Source: Planctomycetota bacterium (GTDB lineage: Bacteria > Planctomycetota > Brocadiia > Brocadiales > Brocadiaceae). From it: a DNA stretch of 32,233 nt. The notes under the pieces are model-generated. The model was not told where the DNA came from. It saw nothing but the letters and a program-made list of their open reading frames with translations, and made no database searches. The position numbers and the translations under genes were made by a program. Where the stretch lies: NCBI GenBank assembly GCA_023261445.1, contig JAHFOX010000016.1, forward strand, positions 1 through 32,233. Direction: 5' to 3'. Positions 27,492 through 32,233 of this stretch are shown in pieces. How positions within the stretch are numbered: position 1 is the first letter of the stretch; every line of letters starts with the position of its first letter.

Positions 27492-27563
27492 AGCTAGCGG
27501 TGGGACTCGAACCCACAACCTGCGGTTTACAAAACCGCTGCTCCGCCGTTGAGCTACGCTAGC
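27492..27563 (-). tRNA. tRNA-Thr (anticodon TGT)
   Basis: A 72-base cloverleaf without encoded CCA. Acceptor arms are GCTAGCG and CGCTAGC, the D arm has TAGCTCAACGGCGGAGC, the anticodon stem-loop is GCGGT-TTTGTAA-ACCGC, and the T arm has GGGTTCGAGTCCC. TGT reads ACA/ACG. It opens the tRNA group Thr-Tyr-Gly-Thr-tuf, the same order as thrU-tyrU-glyT-thrT-tufB in E. coli. Confidence 0.95.
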
Positions 27564-27577
27564 TGAGAGAATGGATA

Positions 27578-27605
27578 ATGATAGCAGATCATTAAAAATA
27601 TTCAA
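27578..27605 (-). promoter_or_regulatory. Promoter before the tRNA-Thr(TGT)-Tyr-Gly group
   Basis: In the 66-base gap after aroC the minus strand has TTGAAT (27600-27605), a 16-base spacer, and TATCAT (27578-27583) preceded by TGC, making an extended -10. Initiation would fall near 27571, about 8 bases before the tRNA 5' end, a typical stable-RNA spacing. Confidence 0.6.
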
Positions 27606-27629
27606 GTAAAAACTGCAATCTCTATAGTA

Positions 27630-28766
27630 TTAAATGTTAGAAATATATCCTTCGTAATTGCGTTTAACCTCGTCTATACTATCCCCACCAAATTTTTCCA
27701 AGAATACCCTGGCAATTTCAAAAGATACCATTCCTTCACATACCACAGAAGCAGCTGGAACTGCGCATATATCCGACCTTTCATAGGTGGCTGTAACCGG
27801 TTCTTTCGTCAACAAATCTACAGACCTTAATGGTTTTTTTAAGGTTGGTATAGGCTTCATATATGCCCTCGCCACGATTGGTTCGCCGTTACTTATCCCG
27901 CCTTCTATTCCTCCGGCATTGTTTGTCAGCCTTTTAAATCCGGCAGTTAATGATTTACCGCTTGCAGGCTTTTCAAAGAAAATCTCATCATGCACTTCGG
28001 AACCATATTTATTAGCTACATCGCAACCCATACCAACCTCAACACCCTTGATCGCCTGAACAGACATCAAGGCATATGCAAGTCTTGCATTTAACCTTAA
28101 GTCCCACTGGGTATGGCTTCCCAATCCGACGGGCACTCCATAAACTATCACTTCAATAATGCCGCCGAGCGAATCGCCTTTTTCGCCTGTTTGTTTTATC
28201 TTTTCAATAATATTCGCCTCGATATCACAATCTATACAATATATAAGGCTTTTATCGCGAATATCTTTCGCAACACTCATATCTTTGATTATTTTATCAG
28301 AATTAACGCCTCCTATTCCCTTAACATAACCAAAAACATCTATCCCAAATAAAGAGAGTAAAATCTTCGTCAATGCGCCTGCTGCCACCCTTGCCGCTGT
28401 TTCCCTTGCACTTGAACGCTCCAGTATATTCCGTGCATCTTTTTGATTATATTTTATTACGCCTGCTAGGTCTGCGTGTCCAGGCCTTGGCTTAGTAACG
28501 GATGGCAATTCATTAATCTTATAATCATTATTTTTGATCATTAGACAAATCGGGCTACCCAAAGTAATATTCTTCCTAATTCCAGAAATAATTTCTATAC
28601 GGTCTTCTTCAATTTGCATTCTTCCGCCTCTGCCTAATCCGCCTTGTCTTCGCTTCATTTCTTTGTTTATAACTGTTTCATCAATAAACACTCCCGCCGG
28701 AAACCCCTCAACTATTGCAATCAGGCATTTTCCATGTGATTCTCCTGCAGTTTTAAAATATAACAT
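27630..28766 (-). CDS. aroC: Chorismate synthase
   Basis: Last enzyme of the shikimate pathway: converts 5-enolpyruvylshikimate-3-phosphate to chorismate using reduced FMN. It has 378 residues, within the family range. Signatures are GESHGK (8-13), RRQGGLGRGGRM (39-50), RPGHADL (94-100) and RSSARETAARVAAGA (117-131); the late HDEIFFEKPASGK and NNAGGIEGGISNG are also typical. GGAGG lies 7 bases before the ATG. It is divergent from the neighbouring permease gene and is not part of the ribosomal cluster. Confidence 0.98.
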   Translation of the reverse strand: MLYFKTAGESHGKCLIAIVEGFPAGVFIDETVINKEMKRRQGGLGRGGRMQIEEDRIEIISGIRKNITLGSPICLMIKNNDYKINELPSVTKPRPGHADLAGVIKYNQKDARNILERSSARETAARVAAGALTKILLSLFGIDVFGYVKGIGGVNSDKIIKDMSVAKDIRDKSLIYCIDCDIEANIIEKIKQTGEKGDSLGGIIEVIVYGVPVGLGSHTQWDLRLNARLAYALMSVQAIKGVEVGMGCDVANKYGSEVHDEIFFEKPASGKSLTAGFKRLTNNAGGIEGGISNGEPIVARAYMKPIPTLKKPLRSVDLLTKEPVTATYERSDICAVPAASVVCEGMVSFEIARVFLEKFGGDSIDEVKRNYEGYISNI

Positions 28767-28800
28767 TTACCGCCTCCAGAATGACGAGTTTATAATTTAA

Positions 28801-28830
28801 TTGCCTATAGTAATTTAGATATGCTAGAAT
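28801..28830 (+). promoter_or_regulatory. Promoter for the LolC/E-type permease gene
   Basis: Plus strand TTGCCT (28801-28806), an 18-base spacer and TAGAAT (28825-28830) preceded by TGC, giving an extended -10. Initiation would be near 28837, about 44 bases before the ATG. Its -10 almost touches the -10 of the opposing aroC promoter, so the two may interfere. Confidence 0.45.
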
Positions 28831-28836
28831 CACAAA

Positions 28837-28865
28837 ATTATATATTTAATAATCTAAAATAACAA
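28837..28865 (-). promoter_or_regulatory. Promoter for aroC
   Basis: Minus strand TTGTTA (28860-28865), a 17-base spacer, and a perfect TATAAT (28837-28842). Initiation would be near 28830, giving a leader of about 64 bases. The site lies in the 114-base gap between the two divergent genes. Confidence 0.55.
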
Positions 28866-28880
28866 CGTAAATTCAGTCCT

Positions 28881-30143
28881 ATGTACAAGCTTTTCATTAG
28901 CCTTCGATATTTACGCAGCAGGAAAATTTCATTCTTTGCAATAGCTGGAGTTGCTGTTGGAGTAATGACGCTTATTGTTGTGCTTTCAGTAATGAACGGG
29001 TTTGACAGGGAATTGCGCACCAGAATAAGAGGTACTCTGGCACATATCATTGTTCTAAAAAGCGGCATGTACGGGCTTGAAGATTACAAACAGGTTATCG
29101 AGAAAATAAAAACCTTTGAACACGTAACAGCCTGCGCCCCCTATATTGAAGGTCCTGCGCTTGTCAAATTAAGAGGCAGAAAGGAATTTGCTTATTTTAA
29201 AGGCATTGATCCTGATGCTGAAGCGCGTGTTTGCGATTTCGAATCCTATATCACTCCGTTTGGACACAAACCAGAAGACTTGCTAAAAACCCACGGCGAA
29301 AATAAAACGGCAAGCGCTTTTGGCGGTTCCGAATTATTAAGAATAGGTCCCGGCGAGCCGGAAAAAGACCCGAGAAGCTTTATTCAAAACGGTGAGCAGA
29401 CCGTGCTTGTTACACTAAAAGATTGGGATAAAATCAGCGTAAAGGCTTTTACTGTTGCTGGAAAATTCAAATCTGGAATGTACGATTATGATAAAAACTA
29501 TGTTTATATCCCTCTCACAATAGCACAAGAATTGGTCGGTTCAAAAGAAAAAGACGCCGTCACTGGAATAAGCGTAAAATTGGACGATTACCGTTATGCA
29601 AATCAGGTCCGTGACAAGCTGCAGGCTGCGCTAGGTTTCGAATATTACGTACAAACCTGGGAAGACGCCAGAAAAACCTTTCTCACTGCGGTAATGATGG
29701 AAAGACGCGTTATGGCATTCATACTATTTTTTATCATTGTGGTGGCAGGATTCAATATCCTTGCCATCCTTACAATGATTGTTCTGGAGAAATCCAAAGA
29801 TATCGGTGTTTTAAAGGCGCTTGGAGCAACCACAAGGGGCATCATGTCTATCTTCCTTTTAAATGGATTGCTTATTGGCAGTATCGGCGCCACCGCCGGA
29901 GTTGCTATAGGATTATCAATTGTTTTCAGGATTAATTGGTTGGAAAATGTGTTATACAATGTAACAGGCTGGAGACCATTCCCACCCGAGGTATACTATT
30001 TTAATCAGATACCTACGGTGGTAAATCCAAGCAGTATCATACTTACTGCAACCATTGCTATTTTAAGCAGTGTTGTGTTCAGTATTTACCCAGCCCTCAG
30101 AGCTGCACGACTCGACCCGGTAGAAACACTGCGTTATGAATAA
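28881..30143 (+). CDS. LolC/LolE-type ABC transporter permease
   Basis: Integral membrane subunit of the lipoprotein-release (LolCDE) or related FtsX/MacB-type exporters. It has 420 residues, near the usual ~400-415. Four hydrophobic segments are visible: about 17-41, 275-299, 318-346 and 381-405. Between the first and second lies a large periplasmic domain. The start MYKLFISLRYLRSRKISFFAIAGVAVGV and the coupling stretch EKSKDIGVLKALGATTRGIMSIFLLNG are typical, as is the end ALRAARLDPVETLRYE. No good ribosome binding site precedes the ATG. The matching ATPase (LolD) does not follow in the window, so C and E cannot be told apart. Confidence 0.9.
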   Translation: MYKLFISLRYLRSRKISFFAIAGVAVGVMTLIVVLSVMNGFDRELRTRIRGTLAHIIVLKSGMYGLEDYKQVIEKIKTFEHVTACAPYIEGPALVKLRGRKEFAYFKGIDPDAEARVCDFESYITPFGHKPEDLLKTHGENKTASAFGGSELLRIGPGEPEKDPRSFIQNGEQTVLVTLKDWDKISVKAFTVAGKFKSGMYDYDKNYVYIPLTIAQELVGSKEKDAVTGISVKLDDYRYANQVRDKLQAALGFEYYVQTWEDARKTFLTAVMMERRVMAFILFFIIVVAGFNILAILTMIVLEKSKDIGVLKALGATTRGIMSIFLLNGLLIGSIGATAGVAIGLSIVFRINWLENVLYNVTGWRPFPPEVYYFNQIPTVVNPSSIILTATIAILSSVVFSIYPALRAARLDPVETLRYE

Positions 30144-30150
30144 TCTTCTT

Positions 30151-30179
30151 ATCAGATGGGAACGTCCTACATATCTGAT
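30151..30179 (+). terminator. Hairpin after the permease gene
   Basis: Seven bases after the permease stop there is an inverted repeat: ATCAGAT (30151-30157) and ATCTGAT (30173-30179). A smaller nested GGA/TCC stem lies in the loop. No run of T follows, so it is at best a weak terminator, or an RNA-stabilising hairpin. Confidence 0.3.
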
Positions 30180-30277
30180 TTGCCAATTCCAGTCTAAAAA
30201 TCAAAAAGGCTTACTCACATAAATATCATCTGTTTGTAAAACAAATTTCGACTTTTATTGACATCTTTATATTTCCT

Positions 30278-30310
30278 AAAAAGGGGATGGAACGATTTAT
30301 TAATCATCCC
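30278..30310 (-). terminator. Rho-independent terminator after the repeat protein gene
   Basis: On the minus strand, GGGATG (30305-30310) pairs with CATCCC (30284-30289) across a 15-base loop, followed by C and TTTTT. It lies 33 bases after the stop of the repeat protein gene. The loop is long and the T run short, so strength is uncertain. Confidence 0.5.
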
Positions 30311-30342
30311 ATACCCTTTCACTTTATCCCTTCTTCCAGAGA

Positions 30343-31656
30343 CTAAGGAACGTTAGCATGCGTGGCATACTTCAGGTCCTTCTTCGACTCATCATAATAG
30401 CTGATATGCACACTGTCTGATGAATCTAGTGTTATTGACGTATACTTCCCAACAGACCCTTCACTATCCACTGTATTATTCTCCCACTCACCACTGGCAT
30501 TAGTCGCATACTTCAGGTCTTTATTCGTGTTATCATAATAGCTGATGTGCACATTATCCGACGAATCTATCTTTATTGACGTGTACTCACCTACCCGCCC
30601 ACTACTATCCGCTATCTCTGTCCTCCAGCTGCCAAGATTATTCAGTGTGGCATGTTTTAAATCGTTTTTACTGGCGTCATAATAACTGATATGCGGATTG
30701 TCTGATGAATCTATCGCTATTGACGCGTACATACCTACACTCCCTTTACTATCCACCGTCTTTGCATTCCACTCTCCATAAATACCAGTAGCATACTTCA
30801 AGTCCTTGCGTGCACTGTCATAATAACTTATATGCACTATATCAGATGAATCTACCGCTATTGACGTGTACATCCCCACCTGCCCCAGATTATCCACCGT
30901 CTCCGTCCTCCACCCTCCCCTGTATGCATTGGTCGCATACTTCAAGTCCGTGCTTGATTCTTTATAATAGCTGATATGCACATTGTCCGAACTGTCTATC
31001 GCTATTGAACTATACATTCCTACCGCTGCTGAACTATCCACTGTCGTTGTTGTCCACCTGCCTGAGGCATTGGTCGCATATTTTAAAGCCTTGTTCGTCT
31101 CGTCATAGTAACTTATATGCACGTTGTCTGACGAATCTATTGCTATTGACGTGTACTTACCCACATCTCCCTTGCCATCCACTATCACTGCCTCCCACTT
31201 CCCATAAGTATTTGTAGCATATTTGAGATTCTTGCCACTGGCGTCATAATAACTGATATGCATATTATCCGATGAATCTACTGCTATCGCGGTATACTCC
31301 CCTATCGTCCCGCCGCTTTCCACCACCTCTGTTGTCCAGCCAAGCGTGGTAAATGACGCCTCACTGCCATAAGAAGTCCCTGCGCTGTTTGATGCCGCTA
31401 TGCGGTAATAGTATGTTGTGTTTGAGGATAATCCGCTTATCGTGGCACTTACGCTTGTAGCGCTCGAACCGCTCACACTCGGAGTGGAAGTTGTGTTGGT
31501 ATAATAACCGCTTGTCGTCCCATACTCAAACCAGACTGTTGTTGTTAACCCATTAGCATTTGCCGTCCCGTTCAGGATCGCTGAACTCGCTGTTACGTCT
31601 GTCGCTTCTCCTGTAGTTACTGTCGGAGGACGGGCTGGGGTCGGGGTTGGGGCGGT
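30343..31656 (-). pseudogene. FN3 domain plus seven-repeat propeller-like region (downstream part of a frameshifted gene)
   Basis: C-terminal part of a large, probably exported protein of unknown function. From about 31629 to 31345 it has an FN3-like domain (TGEATDVTASSAILNGTANANG; NTTYYYRIAASNSAGTSYGSEASF). From 31338 to 30346 there are seven tandem repeats of 47-48 residues, each with SSDNVHISYYD and LKYAT cores and a leading Trp. Seven such blades suggest a seven-bladed beta-propeller (inference). The frame has no ATG, GTG or TTG until 31476, which lies inside the FN3 domain. The upstream reading frame ends at 31617 and needs one extra base near 31641-31660 to join this one. It may be a real frameshift, a phase-variable site, or a sequence error. 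Confidence 0.8.
30346..31338 (-). repeat. Seven tandem 141-144 bp protein-coding repeats
   Basis: Seven direct repeats encode blades of 47 or 48 residues. Conserved parts are DSSDNVHISYYD and LKYATN, and each unit begins with W followed by a T/N-rich strand and VDSxGxVGxYTSI. Repeats are diverged at the DNA level, so they are old relative to the YVTN repeats upstream. Confidence 0.9.
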
Positions 31657-32233
31657 GTTACCGTTGCTGTCGGTGTTGCTATTGGCGTGGGTGTTGGCGT
31701 CGCTGTGGGTGTAGGCGTCGGCGTTGGTGTAGGTGTCTTAGTGGTAGTTGGGGTTGGCGTTGGGGTAGGTGTCGGCGTTGGTGTTGGAGTTGCCGTTGGT
31801 GTCGCTGTTGGTGTTGGGGTAGGTGCAGGAGAATCTTCTATTACACTAACCGTATTGCCTAAATAATTTGCCACATAGACACGGTTTGTCGAGGAATTGA
31901 CTCCCACGCCAAAGGGATTACTCCCAACAGAAATGGTAGAGACAACCGTATTTGTAGCGCCGTCTATCACACTAACCGTATTGCCGTGCGCATTTGCCAC
32001 ATAGATACGGTTTGTCGAGGAATTGACTCCCACGCCAAAGGGATACGACCCAACAGAAATGGTAGATGTTACCGTATTGGTAGCGCCATCTATTACACTA
32101 ACCGTATTGCTGAACTCATTTGCCACATAAATACGGTTTGTCGAGGAATTGACTCCCACACCATTGGGATAACTCCCAACCGAAATGGTAGACACAACGG
32201 TATTGGTAGCACCATCTATCACACTAACCGTAT
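31617..32233 (-). CDS. YVTN-family beta-propeller repeats and Pro/Thr linker (5' partial; upstream part of a frameshifted gene)
   Basis: The frame is open to the window edge, so the N-terminus and any signal peptide are not seen. It holds three full 42-residue repeats with VIDGATNTVVSTISVG, GVGVNSSTNRIYVAN and NTVS, the surface-type YVTN propeller pattern. A Pro/Thr linker of about 60 residues (PTPTPTATPT type, 31650-31829) follows. The frame then ends PPQPRPQPVLRQ at a stop (31617) that appears only because of a one-base shift. With one more C in the C-run at 31649-31652 it would run on as PPPTPTPARPPTVTTGEATD into the FN3 domain. The function is unknown; a secreted adhesive or scaffold role is a guess. 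Confidence 0.85.
   Translation of the reverse strand, partial: TVSVIDGATNTVVSTISVGSYPNGVGVNSSTNRIYVANEFSNTVSVIDGATNTVTSTISVGSYPFGVGVNSSTNRIYVANAHGNTVSVIDGATNTVVSTISVGSNPFGVGVNSSTNRVYVANYLGNTVSVIEDSPAPTPTPTATPTATPTPTPTPTPTPTPTTTKTPTPTPTPTPTATPTPTPIATPTATVTPPQPRPQPVLRQ
31650..31829 (-). repeat. Pro/Thr low-complexity linker DNA
   Basis: About 180 bases of near-periodic six-base units (CCNACN) encode alternating Pro and Thr with some Ala. This type of flexible linker joins extracellular domains and is prone to slippage in replication. The one-base frame change lies at its 3' end. Confidence 0.85.
31830..32233 (-). repeat. 126-bp tandem repeats encoding YVTN blades
   Basis: The same stretch recurs at 31870, 31996 and 32122, exactly 126 bases apart, with only a few base changes between copies. 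Each unit encodes 42 residues. The near identity at DNA level suggests recent duplication or homogenisation. The array continues past the window edge. Confidence 0.92.

Noticed and set aside
28838-29068. Minus-strand 76-codon frame over the aroC-permease gap and permease start
   Set aside because: It is antisense to the permease, spans both promoters, has no ribosome binding site and matches no family I know.
31474-31476. GTG at 31476 as the start of a separate repeat protein
   Set aside because: It lies in the middle of the FN3 domain, and the earlier part of that domain is encoded in the same frame upstream. A broken larger gene fits better.
31641-31660. Programmed -1 ribosomal frameshift in the Pro/Thr linker
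   Set aside because: The C-rich stretch does not form an X-XXY-YYZ slippery heptamer in the zero frame and no clear downstream pseudoknot was seen. A C-run length change is simpler.
31650-32233. CRISPR-like array from the regular repeats
   Set aside because: The 126-bp units have no distinct spacers and encode a continuous YVTN propeller; the linker is plain Pro/Thr codons.

Overview
The window is almost entirely the core translation and transcription gene cluster of a low-to-moderate G+C bacterium. Reading right to left on the minus strand, the order is: four tRNAs (Thr, Tyr, Gly, Thr), tuf, rpmG, tRNA-Trp, secE, nusG, rplK, rplA, rplJ, rplL, rpoB, rpoC, rpsL, rpsG, fusA, a second tuf, the complete S10 group (rpsJ to rpsQ) and the spc group up to a truncated secY. 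Several things point to Planctomycetota, possibly an anammox (Brocadiales-like) lineage: no rpmD between rpsE and rplO, Cys-rich (zinc-type) S14, L33 and L24, direct joining of the rpoBC and str operons, and large secreted repeat proteins with YVTN, Pro/Thr-linker and FN3 modules next door. This placement is an inference and only moderately secure.

Layout. 1-9863 holds the S10 and spc ribosomal protein genes, ending inside secY. 9946-14139 is the str region (tuf, fusA, rpsG, rpsL). 14154-21972 is rpoC and rpoB. 22010-25408 is rplL, rplJ, rplA, rplK, nusG and secE. 25437-27563 has tRNA-Trp, rpmG, the second tuf and four tRNAs. 27630-28766 is aroC (chorismate synthase), divergent from a LolC/LolE-type permease at 28881-30143 on the plus strand. 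30343-32233 is a large repeat protein gene on the minus strand. It is split by a one-base frameshift in its Pro/Thr linker and cut by the window edge.

Expression logic. From nusG to secY every gene is on the minus strand, with gaps of 0-82 bases and several 4-base or longer overlaps, so read-through transcription over about 24 kb is plausible. The visible promoter-like sites are a perfect TTGACA-16-TATAAT box with an A/T-only upstream tract before tRNA-Thr(GGT)-tuf, an extended -10 site before tRNA-Thr(TGT), and a weaker site before rpsJ. Two face-to-face promoters serve aroC and the permease gene.

Most unusual points. The two tuf genes are identical over 1,210 bp with edges at the gene ends. 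The tuf body uses G-ending codons unlike all its neighbours, but its last ~20 codons look host-like. EF-Tu carries a four-cysteine cluster. S12 has Arg at position 88, a substitution known from streptomycin-resistant mutants. rpsC and rplP overlap by 56 bases. The repeat protein gene would be restored to one frame by one extra C. No wholly new system was identified.
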